The notes under the pieces were generated by a model that searched no databases, was not told the origin of the DNA, and saw nothing but the letters and a program-made list of their open reading frames with translations. 64,000 nt of DNA from Acanthosepion esculentum (taxonomy: Eukaryota; Mollusca; Cephalopoda; Sepiida; Sepiidae): positions 94,349,086-94,413,085 of the forward strand of contig OZ038485.1 of assembly GCA_964036315.1 (NCBI GenBank), written 5' to 3'. The position numbers were made by a program, and so were the translations under genes. Shown here one piece after another: positions 32,772 through 43,912 of the stretch (positions are counted from its first letter, which is position 1; each line of letters begins with the position of its first letter).

Positions 32772-32773
32772 TA

Positions 32774-33518
32774 TTATTCATTATGTTCTACAGCAAGACG
32801 ACCCGAAGAGAACTAGAATTTCGAACGAGTCAGTTTTAAATGACATCGAAATTGTACCTTTCACTTCCAATTGTGAACTGTGAGATTCTACAGATCATAA
32901 AGTTCAAAGTAAGACAAGTTCAGTTCAATCCGACATATTGAAAAAGTTTAGGAACAGAAAGAAAAAAAACATCAGATGTGACAAACAAAGAAAGGCAGAA
33001 TCTACATCATTTAGAGCAGCCAAAAGAAAGCCATTTTTATAAACCGCTGATCAACGGAGGCTGCTACTTAGAATTCTGATACGCTGTCATCCTTTCAGAA
33101 AAGTATTCATTTACATTTTTATTTTGTGTAGCATTGTCAACTATTAATACAGTAGGAGCTCGCAGTATTTACTGGTTTGCGCAAAACTATGTGGACTTTC
33201 AGCATCAGGGAAGCGTGTTTCAATTACAAGGACCAGTCAATATAATTATAAACTGCCTGTCCCTCATACCATTTGAGTAGTCTGATGGTAAAACTTTTCT
33301 GGCGTCGTTAATGTCCGGATCATATCACAATATGAACTCTACCATATTACGACAAACGGCTAATTCACCCACATTTATTTAAGCTTTCAGCTTAATCTTG
33401 AAAAACAAAAACAAATGGAATCAAGTATATTTTTACACCACATATAAAATAGTTGTGCTTGAATAAAAAAAACTATAGCCATTTTGCAATCATAAGTAAT
33501 TCTTAAACTCTCTTTCAG
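32774..33518. other. No gene recognised; one duplicated block
   Basis: AAAGGCAGAATCTACATCAT with TTTAGAGCAGCC (about 32990-33020) recurs at 33745-33780. If the exon at 33519 is real, this is intron. Confidence 0.4.
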
Positions 33519-33601
33519 GTAATGGAGAGAGCAAGTGTGTCTCGGTTTTATTGGATAATGAAGAATCTATGGTGGACTTTTCGAAATTACATTCGATGGA
33601 G
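33519..33601 (+). CDS. Putative internal exon of a host gene, RGK-type small GTPase-like
   Basis: A pyrimidine-rich acceptor (AACTCTCTTTCAG) precedes 33519 and a consensus donor (GAG|GTAAGT) follows 33601. The 83-base exon supplies 2 bases of a split codon, then 27 open codons: NGESKCVSVLLDNEESMVDF and then SKLHSME. The pattern G-E-x-x-x-S-V-L-L-D-x-E-E-S resembles the segment after switch I of invertebrate Rad/Gem/Rem/Rgk GTPases, which inhibit voltage-gated calcium channels. Identity rests on one short exon. No neighbouring exon is visible, which would mean introns of many kilobases. Confidence 0.45.
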
Positions 33602-33929
33602 GTAAGTACCCAATATTATTTTTCTATTGAAGTCTTTAATATTATCTTTATATTGAAGCGATCAATATTATCTTTACATGAAATAGCTCAATATTTGATC
33701 AGCACTAACCCGAAGAAAGAAAAACGCCATATGTGACAAACTAAGAAAGGCAGAATCTAGATCATTTAGAGCAGCCAGTAGAAAGTGTTGGGTAAGCTTG
33801 ATAAATTTTGTGAAGGATATTTGACTAACCTAGAAGTTATGTTGGGAGCAAACCACCTTCATACGGATAGAAAATGTATTCAGTAAATATAAAAAAAATA
33901 GAAAGCGTGATGTCTTTCATTCAGCTTTT

Positions 33930-34282
33930 ACAGTCACGTGATTGTGAGAGAATTAGAATTCCTAACAGGGTTCTTTGTTAGCATACACAACATTAGACAT
34001 GCAGATGATACAGTGTTGATAGCAGACACAAAAAGGAATAGACTGGAAATGCTACAGAGGGTAGTAACGACGAGCAGGAAGAAAGTACTAAACATCAATT
34101 GCAAGACAGAAGAGCCCAAAATCCGAATTACAAATTGGAGAATCCAAAATCAAGCAAGTAGAAAAATTTAAATATCCAGGAAGTTTTTTTCTTTTAGCGG
34201 AGGACGGAAAATGCGACATCGAAATCCGAAGGGTCATTAGGATAGCGAAAGATGCCTTCCAAAAGTTAATCAAAATATTAAG
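33930..34282 (+). pseudogene. LINE-A, part 1 (before the LTR insertion)
   Basis: The plus strand reads RHADDTVLIADTKRNRLEML, a variant of the catalytic R-Y-A-D-D box, then G-K-C-D-I-E-I-R-R and IAKDAFQKLIKIL at the right edge. Frameshifts occur between. It continues at 35009. Confidence 0.8.
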
Positions 34283-35003
34283 TGTTGTAGAGTAGGTAGC
34301 ACTCCTCCAGCACTCTATCAGATGGCCTGGCTTATAGCCTTAAATAGTGTACGATTAAGGACTTCAACAGTTGATTAATAAGTTGATACTAAGCTGATTA
34401 ATATTCGGACTGATCTTACTTCGTTTGACTATACAGCATTTAACCCTCTTCTATTCCTTGTAAGTTGTCTTGTTAATTGTTTTGTAACTGATTGTTTGGT
34501 GTTTTTATGTGTGTATCTATTAGCACCAGATACTGGTGCTGAATAAATATATTAAGCACTCATTCTTCTCTGTGTATCATATCATTCACCTTCACAATAC
34601 AACAATTTTATACAAAATTATGCTGGCAAAATATTTTCATATAAAGCTAAGATATCATTAAATTTTATACAAAACTAAGCTGTCAATATTTTTCATATAA
34701 AGCTATCAATAGATGTTTGTTGTAGAGTAGATGGCCTGGCTTATAGCCTTAGTCTACGATTAAGGACTTCAACGATTGATTAATAAGTTGATACTAAGCT
34801 GATTAATATTTGAACTGATCTTACTTCGTTCGGCTATACAGCATTTGACCCTCATCTATTCCTTGTATGTTGTCTTGTTAATTATTTTGTAACTTGTTTT
34901 TCTGTGTTTTATGTATGTATTCTTTAGCACCGGATACTGGTACTGAATAAATATATTAAGCATTCGTTCTTCTCTGTGTATCATTCACCTCAACGATACA
35001 ACA
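34283..35003. mobile_element. Miniature LTR retrotransposon (TRIM-like) inserted in LINE-A
   Basis: Two direct repeats, 34283-34604 (322 bp) and 34718-35003 (286 bp), both start TGTTGTAGAG and end ATACAACA, and both carry AATAAA near the 3' side. The interior is 113 bases, made of two diverged copies of a 56-base unit (ATTTTATACAAAA...CATATAAAGCTA). Target duplication TTAAG/TTAAA (34278-34282; 35004-35008). Deleting the insert with one duplication gives ATA TTA AAA AGC AGG AAA, restoring LINE-A in frame. The left LTR has a 24-36 base segment that the right one lacks. Confidence 0.85.
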
Positions 35004-35008
35004 TTAAA

Positions 35009-35460
35009 AAGCAGGAAAATATCGTTAGAAACAAAGAAAATAATATTATGTAATATCAGTTCTCCTATATGGCAGTGAGTGCCGGACAATCTCCTCACAG
35101 ATAAAGCAGAGACTTAAGGCAACGGAAATGCGGTTCTAGAGAATGATGCTGGGAAGACTACGGACTATATACGTGATCAACTTGGATGATTTAGGTAAAA
35201 TGGAAACACAAAGGACACTTAACATTAGAAAGATATAAATGAAATAATGAGAAAAGAGAGCTTAGAAAATTTAACACTCACAAGATATACCGAAGGCAAG
35301 TGGGACAGGGAAAAGCAGTGAATAACCAGCCCAACGAGCCTGTGTAAATGGTTGGCGGAACAGAGGTCAGGCGAGAGAGCGAAAAGGACAAGATATTGTG
35401 AAGACCCATGGTCGGCCACAACCTGAAGAAACACGACGCATAGAAAAAGTCATCCTTTCA
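35009..35460 (+). pseudogene. LINE-A, part 2 (after the LTR insertion)
   Basis: Reading resumes with KSRKISLETK and continues through a worn E-C-W-T region to the T-L-N-I-R and W-R-x-M-x C-terminal area near 35400. It has several stops. Confidence 0.7.
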
Positions 35461-35639
35461 AAAGGGCATCTAAGGAACAGTATCTTAGCTTCCTTTTTTA
35501 GTATTAAAATGCTTTCATTATTTCTATTCAGAGCTTTATTAAGTGTTGCAGATATATCATATATTAAACAGTAAGTACAACAGAAGAGTATTACACGACT
35601 AGTGAGTATGTGTTAGTTGACCCAGCGTTCAATCTATTC

Positions 35640-37225
35640 GACTGTTAATATTTAACAGCCCCCCCCCCCCCGCCACGAGGGATGTATGTGGCACAAGGCC
35701 GAGTTTACCGTGGGTTCTACAAGCCCGTAGGCTCGTCAAAAAAAAAAACATAAACGGGTCCGGGCCTGTCTACCTACCCTGACGAAACTTTGCCCTTCGC
35801 CAAAGCCTCGTCCGATGAAAGTTCGACAGCAGCTACGAACAGTCACAGCCCGGTAGAACAATCTGTGCGCCTGGTATATTTAACACCCTCCACGAGGGAT
35901 GTATGTGGCACAAGGCCGATTTTACCGTAGGCTCGGCCAAAAATATTGCCTTAGAAGCCGCATAAATGGGTTCAGGGCCTGTCTACCTCCCCGGATGAAA
36001 CTTTGCTCTGCGGCAAAGCCTCGTCCGGGTTCCTCTCTGCTCAAGGCAGAGAGTTCGACAGTTACGAACAGTCTTGTCGACTGTTAATATTTAACAGCCC
36101 CCCACACAAGAGTATGTGGCACAAGGCCGGTTTAGCGTGGGTACTTCGAGCCCGTAGGCTCGGCCAAAAATATTCCCTTTAAACCCGTAAAAACGGGTTC
36201 AGGGCCTGTCTACCTCCCCGGAGGAAACTTTGCCCTGCGGCAAAGCTTCGAACGAGTTCCTCTCCGCCGAGGCGGAGAGTTCGACAGCAATGAACAATCT
36301 GGTCGATGTTAATATTTAACAGCCCCCCCGCACAAGGGTGTATGTGGCACAAGGCCGGTTTATTGATGGGTACTCCGAGCCCGTAGGCTCGGCCAAAAAT
36401 ATTCCGTTTGAACCCGCCTAAACGGGTTCAGGGACTGTCTACCTCCCCGAACGAAACTTTGCCCTGCGGCAAAGCTTCGTCCGAGTTCCTCTCCGCCGAG
36501 GCGGAGAGATTGACAGCAATGAACAGTCTGGTTGACTGTTAATATTTATATTTAACAGCCCCTCCACAAGGGTGTATGTGGCACAAGGCCGGTTTATTGT
36601 GGGTACACCGAGCCCGTAGGCTAGGCCCAAAATATACCCTGGGAACCCGTAATAACGGGTTCAGTGACTGTCTACCTCCCCGAACGAAATTTTGCACTAC
36701 GACAAGCTTCGTCCGAGTTCCTCTCCGCCGAGGTGGAGAGTTCGACAGCAATGAACAGTCTGGTCAACTGTTAATATTTAACAGCCACACCACAAGGGTG
36801 TATGTGCCACAAGGCTGCTTTATAGTGGGTACTCCGAGCCCGTAGGATCGGCCAAAAATATTCCCTTTGAACCCACCTAAACTGGTTCAGGGACTGTCTA
36901 CCTCCCCGGACGAAACTTTGCCCTGCGGCAAAGCCTCGTTCGAGTTCCTCTCCACCGAGGCGGAAAGTTTGACAGCAATGAACAGTCTGGTCAACTGTTA
37001 ATATTTAACAGCCCCCCCCCACGAGGGTGTATGTGGCACAAGGCCGGTTTATTGTGTTTACTCTTTGCCCGTAGGCTCGGCCAAAAATATACCCTATTTA
37101 CCCGTAATAACGGATTCAGGGACTGTTTACCTCCCCGGACGAAACTTTGCCCTGCGGCAAAGCCTCGTCCGAGTTCCTCTCTGCCGAGACGAACAGTCTG
37201 GGCGACTGTTCTCCCAAGGCCTTTT
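35640..37225 (+). repeat. Hairpin-rich satellite, seven units of 211-234 bp
   Basis: The anchor TGTGGCACAAGGCC starts units at 35687, 35904, 36115, 36343, 36577, 36803 (variant) and 37032. Each unit holds five inverted motifs: CTGTTAATATTTAACAG; GAGCCCGTAGGCTC; GAACCCGTAAAAACGGGTTC or a variant; TTTGCCCTGCGGCAAAG inside an outer CGGACGA/TCGTCCG stem; and CTCCGCCGAGGCGGAG. A C-rich run separates units. It is much richer in GC than its surroundings. No open frame is conserved across units. Function unknown. Confidence 0.9.
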
Positions 37226-37289
37226 CTCCCACTAATCTTATAACACGCGGAAGAGTCCAGCATAGATTCTTTAGAGGGAGGACACCACA

Positions 37290-37321
37290 ATAATAGATAG
37301 ATAGATAGATAGATAGATAGA
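37290..37321. repeat. (GATA)n microsatellite
   Basis: Seven to eight ATAG units. Confidence 0.95.
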
Positions 37322-37329
37322 TGTGTTTT

Positions 37330-37848
37330 AGCTATGACCGTATTGATAGAACTCCATGATAAAATGCAAACAAGTATCAGCAATATTATTGGTCCTGATC
37401 TGGCATCTCGTCTTCAGTTACTTTCTCACTGTCTTCAGGTTGCCTTCCCGTGCCTTTTCTATAAATACTTTCACGATAATACTTCGAATGAACTCTCTGC
37501 TATGGTACCTAGACTTTTTTTCAATTTAAGCGCAGTACTAGACTGGCGTCGTGATCTCATCTATTTACAGTTACACTGGCTAGATGTAACCTTAAGTTCT
37601 ATGCTAACAGTTTCTTTTCTTGCACTTCTTGCTTGTGGAACTCACTTCCGGCTCCAAGCTTTCCAGCCAACTTTAATCTTGAAAAATTTAAATGCAATGT
37701 CAATCGCTACCGATTATCCTCCTGATTACTTTTTTTTTGTTCTAGGTCCTGAGTCATGTTTGTTATCTCATTCTTCCATACCCAGTAAGCACTTGTTTCT
37801 TAGTGGCTTTACTGCCTTGCTTGGCGTGAACTCGATTAAAAAAAAGTA
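37330..37848 (+). pseudogene. LINE-B 3' end, the longest open copy
   Basis: An open frame of 195 codons covers LINE-B C-terminal peptides: LHDKMQTSISNIIGPDLASR, FPCLFYKYFHDNTSNELSAM, then LNAMSIATDYPPDYF. Frameshifts relative to other copies make part of the frame non-homologous. The LINE-B tail (CTTAGTGGCTTTACTGCCTT...GGCGTGAAC) and an A run end it near 37848. Confidence 0.75.
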
Positions 37849-38369
37849 TTCACCAAACGTATCTGTAAAGCATTTTATTGCTTGCGTACGTAGAATTTTT
37901 AAAGCTGCGAAGACACTTTGAAAATAGTTAGAAAGAATTTTAAAAAAAAACATTATATTTTGCTTACATTGTACATAGATATAAAAATAACTTCTTTGTT
38001 CGGGTTTTTGTTTCAGACTAAGCGAAACTTCCCTGTCAGCTAAAGAATGACTATAAAACGTGACTCATTTTATGACATAGAATGAAGGAAGCAATTTGAA
38101 ATGCGAAGTGAAGAAGAGTCGGCAAAAATTGGACAATAGACAATTGGTTATTATTTCGTATAAGTGTCATCGGATTGATGTTGTTTCTTTTCTTTTTAAA
38201 TTTATTTATTGGGTTCCTTTTTACAGCAGCACCGTCAAAAAGGGGAACAATAGTTTCGTGTGTCATTAAAATTTAACGGGACTATTAACAATAACTTTTT
38301 TATAAAGTTAAGTACTGAACTTTTTCTTCAGTTTTCATTGTCTATATAAAAAAATACATACCGATAGGT
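37849..38369. other. No gene recognised
   Basis: AT-rich DNA without a supported feature. Confidence 0.4.
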
Positions 38370-39157
38370 AATCAGCATTCGTATGTGTCCCGTCCCTTCA
38401 GGATGTTAGCGATCATGGCTCTCCACAATGTTCTGTCCTTTATAGCTCTAAATAGATTTTGTCTTTAGGCTATCTCTCCTAAAACCTGATCTGCCACCCA
38501 TTTTCTCAAGCTCAGTAGGTAGCTTATACGTTATTTTCCTCTGTCCTTCTTGCCTTCAATCTTTCCTGTGAGTGTCAGATTTTCCAAGCCCTCTTTCCTC
38601 ATTATGTGACCTAGAAATTTCAGTTGTCCCATTGTGTTAAGTATAAGTGTTCTTTTTTTGTTTCCATTTTCTTTAAAACTTCATCGTTGCTCACATTTTC
38701 GGTCGATGGTATTCTCAGCATCTTTTGTAGGACCGAATTTCCGTTGCTTCAGGTTTCATCTTCATCCGTGAGGACATTGTCCAGCATTCACTGTCATATA
38801 GGATGATTTATATTACATTACAGTTCAGTACTCTTTTATTTGTTTCTACCGACATGGTCCTGTTTCTTAATACTTTGTTTAGCTTTTGAAAGGCATTTTC
38901 GCTATCCCAATGCTTTTTCGGATTTCAGTGTCGCAATTTCCATTCTTTGTTAAAACACTTCCCAGATATTTAAATTGTTGTACTGATTTGATTTTGGTAT
39001 CTCCAATTTGTCTGTTGGGCTGTCCCTGCTAAAAAACAATGCATTCTGTCTTCTTGCAATTGATGTGTAGTCCTTTCTTCTCGCTTTCCTTCACTACCTT
39101 CTGTAGGAGTTCTTGTAGTTTCCTTTCTGTATCTGTTATCAGTACTGTATCATCTGT
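38370..39157 (-). pseudogene. LINE-A, 3' portion beginning at the catalytic box
   Basis: The minus strand starts RYTDDTVLITDTERKLQELL (Y-A-D-D changed to Y-T-D-D), continues KVVKESEKKGLHINCKK, and ends with the W-R-A-M-I-A-type C terminus near 38400. It is separated from its upstream half (39397-39870) by a solo LTR. Confidence 0.8.
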
Positions 39158-39162
39158 ATATC

Positions 39163-39391
39163 TTTTATGGTAATTTACACACGCACGCATGGACTCTCAC
39201 AGCTATAAATAGGAGCAGGTACTGCCTTTTGTAGAAGGAAGTTTCCAGCAGTCAGCTCTGACAGTCGGACCGAACATTCTTGCTGTAACACTCTCGTTTG
39301 TATATGTTTGTATTACTGCTTCTGTTAATATATTTGTTTAACTAATTTCTTCTCTTATGTCTTTATTTCTGGACCTAACAAGGCCACAACA
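39163..39391 (+). mobile_element. Solo LTR inserted in the LINE-A catalytic box
   Basis: A 229-base insert ends CCACAACA; the start TTTTATGG looks like a worn TGTTGTGG. It carries a TATA box (TATAAATA, 39204-39211). ATATC flanks both sides (39158-39162; 39392-39396). Deleting the insert plus one ATATC gives, on the minus strand, GGC CAC AAT TTT AAC AGA TAT ACA GAT GAT, i.e. G-H-N-F-N-R-Y-T-D-D, the uninterrupted LINE-A motif. Confidence 0.8.
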
Positions 39392-39396
39392 ATATC

Positions 39397-39870
39397 TGTT
39401 AAAATTGTGGCCAACACTAATGAATCCTGGTAAAACTTCTAAGTCTCTCAGAATCGCATCATTGTATAGGTTGAATAAGTTCCGGTGAAAAGACACACCC
39501 TTTCTATATTTATGTATATTTACTAAATTCATTTTCTCTCCGTATGCGGTTTGCTGACAGTATAGGTTCTATATTATTCTAATATCCTTCTCAAATATGT
39601 TAAGGTTGGATGTTACTAAAGATATATATGAAAATAAGTTCCGGGTGGTTGATCATCCGACAAGTTAATGCTTGCTGAGTAGATTAATTTACATGTCGGA
39701 TTGTAAACAAATTTTAAATTTTCAAACATTTCACCTGTCAATTTCTGTTTGCAAGTGAAAGATTCCTTGTTGTTACTGCTTTCTTTACATCCATCCACAG
39801 TGTTTTTGTCCACGATATTCTCAGTACTTGTCAGTAGACTCATCTGTGTCGCTTTATATCACCTCTTCAT
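39397..39870 (-). pseudogene. LINE-A, upstream reverse transcriptase part
   Basis: The minus strand reads YRKGVSFHRNLFNLYNDAIL then RDLEVLPGFISVGHNFNRY, the block just before the catalytic box (usually R-G-V-R-Q-G-C in relatives; the Q-G-C is lost). Further upstream (39616-39843) the frame is open but not recognisable. Confidence 0.7.
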
Positions 39871-39904
39871 CTGTGAGGAGATTATCCAGCATTCATTGCC
39901 AATT

Positions 39905-40290
39905 ATGAGTTAGGTAGCCTCACCAACCGGCAATTGGACAAGTGTGATGTGTACGGCTACACCCCTGAAGACTTGATAAAAACCAGATATAATCGAGACC
40001 ATCAAGAAGGCAAACACAGACGGGTTGGCCACGTCCCACATCTGAGAGACAAGAAGTGGGCTATTAGAGTAACAGGGTGGAGCCCAAGGCCATGGAAAAG
40101 AAGTAGAGGTAGGTCAAAGGCAAGATGGCGAGACGATCTGAATTGAAACCTCGGACTTACGTGGCTCAATATTCTGGGGTGAAACGAATGGTGTTTCCAA
40201 CGCTGCTGGCCACGGCCCGAATGGTGATTTGGACGACGCGACAGGAGGAAGCCTTGAGTGGCAATCGTCTTTCTCATCAGGGTTTGATCT
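39905..40290 (+). pseudogene. LINE-D C-terminal remnant
   Basis: The plus strand reads HRRVGHVPHLRDKKWAIRVT, then GWSPRPWKRSRGRSKARWRD, the C-terminal pattern R-x-x-G-H-x...W...R-V-T-x-W-x-P-R...R-G-R-x-x-x-R-W-x-D-D of another LINE group. A stop follows at about 40144 and related sequence continues in other frames. Confidence 0.75.
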
Positions 40291-40300
40291 AATTCTTTTA

Positions 40301-41085
40301 GCATCAGCTAAAGATGAAGATTAGAACTAATAGAAAACGATTGCATCCGACAGTCTTCAGCGAAAGATGGGTGAAAGAGGCGAGCTTGGTTTGTTTGAAC
40401 GGGGCTAGCCTTGATTTTCTCTTTTAGGTCAACCTATATCACATCGGGGCGGTTTCCTGTGGAGCCCTAGCCTGGTTAGGTTAGACAAGCTTTGTGTACC
40501 TAGTTAATGTGAGTAAGTGTTGTTCCCGGCCACATTTTTGGTTATGATCCAGGTTGAGATTCCCAACCTCCCCAGTTTGTTTTGGCCCCTTTTTTATCTC
40601 GTCTGGGTCAGCTTTACATTTTCCCATGCCCGTATGATTTTTATTCTTTTCCCACTCCCTTAGCGAGAGAGCTTCTTGATTTTGTCCCCTGGGCAGAATA
40701 CGGTGGCATCTCTGTTTTTAAGGGTTGGACGGGCCCTACTAACATCAGTCATCTTTAATCTGATTTGTGTTAATATTTCAGTTTGCTACTGGGTTCATCT
40801 CCCTCCCCTATCATTTTTCATCACAGATTTTTATATATATTTTACTATCATTAAATTTTTATGACATGGGGAGCGTTTTATCCCCTAGAGAGGATGTGGT
40901 ATTATGGTGCATGGAGGATTGATTGGTGATGGACGAGTTCTTGTGGTGAATGGGTAAACTGTAATGAGTGAATGGGTCATGAATCGGATTAGCTAGGTAT
41001 AAGATAGTCAGTGTGGACCAGCCTTAACCCCTCCTTTTTTCGGCCTTGTGCCACAATTATGTAATTTTTACATAATAAATATCTA
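40301..41085 (+). mobile_element. R2, second copy
   Basis: Homologous to 7113-7916 along its whole length, including GGCCTTGTGCCACAATTATG, a TACATAA/TTATGTA-type hairpin and AATAAATATC at the 3' end. Confidence 0.75.
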
Positions 41086-41097
41086 GAAGATAAAATA

Positions 41098-41860
41098 TTT
41101 TATATCAGTTCAGCCCTTTTTTCTATGTGTTCAAGGACATTTGTCATGGCAACAAGTCTGTCCGTTGATGTCTCTTCTTCATCTGTGAGAAAGTTCTCCA
41201 GCATACATTACCAATTAGCAGATTAGATATTGCATACCAGTTCAGCCCTTTTTTCTTTGTCTTCGAGGACATTTGTCATTGGGACCACATCTCTGTTGAA
41301 GTCTCTCCTTCATCTGTGAGGTGGTTGTCGAGCATTCATTGCCATTTAGTAAATTATATATTTCATATCAGTTCAGCGTTTTTTCTTTATGTTCAATGAC
41401 ATTTTCAGTGGATCCACATCTCGCGCTGTTGAAATCTCTTCTTTATCTGTGAGAAAATTTCCAGTTGCATATCAGTTCAGCACTCTTGTCTTTGTGCCTA
41501 AAGGCATTAGTCACATCTCTGCCGCTTGAAGTCTCTTAATATGCGAGGAGATTGTTCAGCATTCACTGCCATATAGGAAATTAGATATTACACTGCAGTT
41601 CAGCTTTCTTTCCTTTATTTCTAACGATATTTTCATATATCTTAATACTTTACTTAGTTTCTGATAAACATCTTTTGCTACTACTAAATCGCCTTTGGAT
41701 TTGTCTGTTACATTTTCTGTGCTTTAATACCCAACCAAGATATTTTGAATTACGTACCAGCTGGATTTTTTGCCCCAAATGCATATATTCACACTTTGGG
41801 TTCTCTCTTTTGCTGACAAACAGGTATTTGGTTACCTTCCGGTTCGTGGTCCTTCTTGCT
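41098..41860 (-). repeat. Tandem array made from a LINE-A segment
   Basis: CAGTTCAGC marks unit starts at 41106, 41238, 41369, 41473 and 41596 (spacing 132, 131, 104, 123). Each unit repeats the LINE-A region whose plus-strand text is CATCTGTGAGGAGATTGTCC and ATTCATTGCCATTTAG. From about 41610 the sequence continues once into normal LINE-A upstream sequence. Confidence 0.75.
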
Positions 41861-43079
41861 CTTTCTTATTCTCTTGTCTTGGATTTATTTTAGCTTTCCT
41901 TTTAAGTTTAAAACCGATAGTGAAAATCTTGTTTTTTGTCTGTATGCGAACGATATCTCCACACACTCTATGCAACTATATTAACCATCAAGCTATCTTT
42001 AGGATAGAAACAGTCTAAGATAGGGTATGAATATAGTGGGCTTGATAGGCAGAAATAAACACACTGAGTATTGTCTGATGTAGCAATATGAATCGGCTAA
42101 GGTGTTGATAAATTGAAAACAGCGGGAACTGTCGAAAAAAAATGGATACGGGACATTTACCTTCGACCGATGGTTATCAGTAAGTGAAGTCAACTTCAAA
42201 GTACAGAACATGAGGCTCAAACTGAGATAAAGTCACGGAAGGAAGCGAAATTAATTTTTTAGACGCAGATGACAAGACAAAGAAAATTGCTACCTATAAA
42301 ACTGACCATCCCGCGGAAAGGCACACAGAGGGACGAAGCCGGTCTCGGAGAACGGACAGGGAAGACAGCCGCTGGGCTGTGCACCTCTCCACTCACCTGT
42401 CATCTTCACTCGCTTATAGCAGTAGTTACAACCCAAGAATACATATGGTTTACCGCTAGAAATTGTTTTGTTTTTCACTCGTGGGTAAAGATCTGTCGGA
42501 AGAGTAATTTTCTAGCCACAAGCGTTTGAATGGGAGAAACGGCACCCTGTTAATGAACCAGGTGCCTGGTCTGGGCTGCAACGAAATGATGATAAATAGA
42601 AACAAATCCGACAGAACAATAGAAGCCACTGTATTAAAGTTTATTGGTCTTGTCTGAAAACGAATAGGCTACTGTTCCAGCTTCCGTGCATCAAGGTTGC
42701 TTATTATTACTATTCTTGAAAGCCCAACACTACTTCATTTTAACTGACACTAATTGTGATTTTTTCCAGGGTGTCGGGACAGGGGACTAGTTTTAAAATA
42801 AGATCTATTAACTTGGAATATTAATGAGAAGAAAGTCAGTTCGAAATTTAGTATAGTCACAATTTCAGATACGATGCAACCAATCTGGTAACTCCTATCA
42901 CGCAGACCAATTGATAAATATAAAGAAACAAAGGGTCGGAGAGAGGTCGGTCAAAATATATTAAACTTTTAGATAGATCGATTTTGATAGATAGATAGAT
43001 AGATAGATAGATAGAAACAGACTTCGACACATAGGAACAGATTTTAATAGATATTTACTTTGAGATCGTGTGATAAATA
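41861..43079. other. No gene recognised; (GATA)n near 42985-43014
   Basis: An 86-codon frame at 42269-42529 has no known motif. Otherwise only a short GATA tract is notable. Confidence 0.4.
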
Positions 43080-43829
43080 CAGGATGCGATGTATAAATTG
43101 TCGCCATTTTATAGTTTTAATTTCGCGCATGCGTGTTGTTTGTTTTTTATTTTTTCGACTGCACATTATAATCGGGTCAGTTGGGCACCCTCTCTGAGAA
43201 AAAGAGCACCATGACGCAATTCACTCCTCCTCTGCTTGACATTTCAGAGTGTTTGGTGTCAATCTGAGGACAGTGAAACGGTAACGCGGAAAACTCTCTT
43301 TGATCGTTCTGAATTTGTTACTAAGGGCCTCAGACTACATCAACTGCCTTGAGGAGGTAGTGTAGCCCTGGGTCAAAAGGGTGGTTACTGGAAGACCCTC
43401 TGTCTGGCCACATGACTCTGCACCATGATACACAAGGAGGAAAACACAGTCATGGCTGTCAGACAATTTCTGCGACCACATCACCCCTTACATCTGGCCA
43501 CGTAACTCTTCAGACTACAAACCCTTTGATTATTATGTGTGAGGCGCAGCTGAGCGGGAGACCAACAAAATTCTTCGTAATACCAAAGATGAACTGAAAG
43601 CAAGGATTATGGCAGCATTCACTAACTTAAACAAGGAGACCGTCCAGATGATTCTGAAGTCATCTGGAGGTTGTAGCCGAAACCAATGGAGATTTTATTG
43701 AATAAATTTACTCTTAAGTATTTCAAGATATTTTTTGTGTAATTTTGGTAAATATATCTGTTAAAATGAGATGTCAGTGTTAATTTCATTTTTGCCTAAT
43801 TTAGACGATGATCTATTCATCGCACCCTG
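43080..43829 (+). mobile_element. Mariner-like element, internally deleted, copy 1
   Basis: Terminal inverted repeats CAGGATGCGATG.ATAA and TCATCGCACCCTG are flanked by TA (43078-43079; 43830-43831). The interior keeps transposase C-terminal pieces in broken frames: the D-S-A-P-C-Y-T region, the W-P-R-N-S-S-D region, and KDELKARIMAAFTNLNKE near the end. It is non-autonomous and homologous to 51113-51659. Confidence 0.8.
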
Positions 43830-43834
43830 TACAA

Positions 43835-43846
43835 TGAGATAGATAA

Positions 43847-43908
<62 letters not shown>

Positions 43909-43912
43909 GGTA
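43835..43912. repeat. (GATA)n microsatellite
   Basis: About 17 GATA units immediately after the mariner copy. Confidence 0.95.

Noticed and set aside
37334..37921. 195-codon frame as an intact host gene
   Set aside because: It contains LINE-B C-terminal peptides and ends in the LINE-B tail, so it is a retrotransposon remnant that happens to stay open.
40002..40304. 100-codon minus-strand frame
   Set aside because: It is antisense to the LINE-D remnant on the plus strand.
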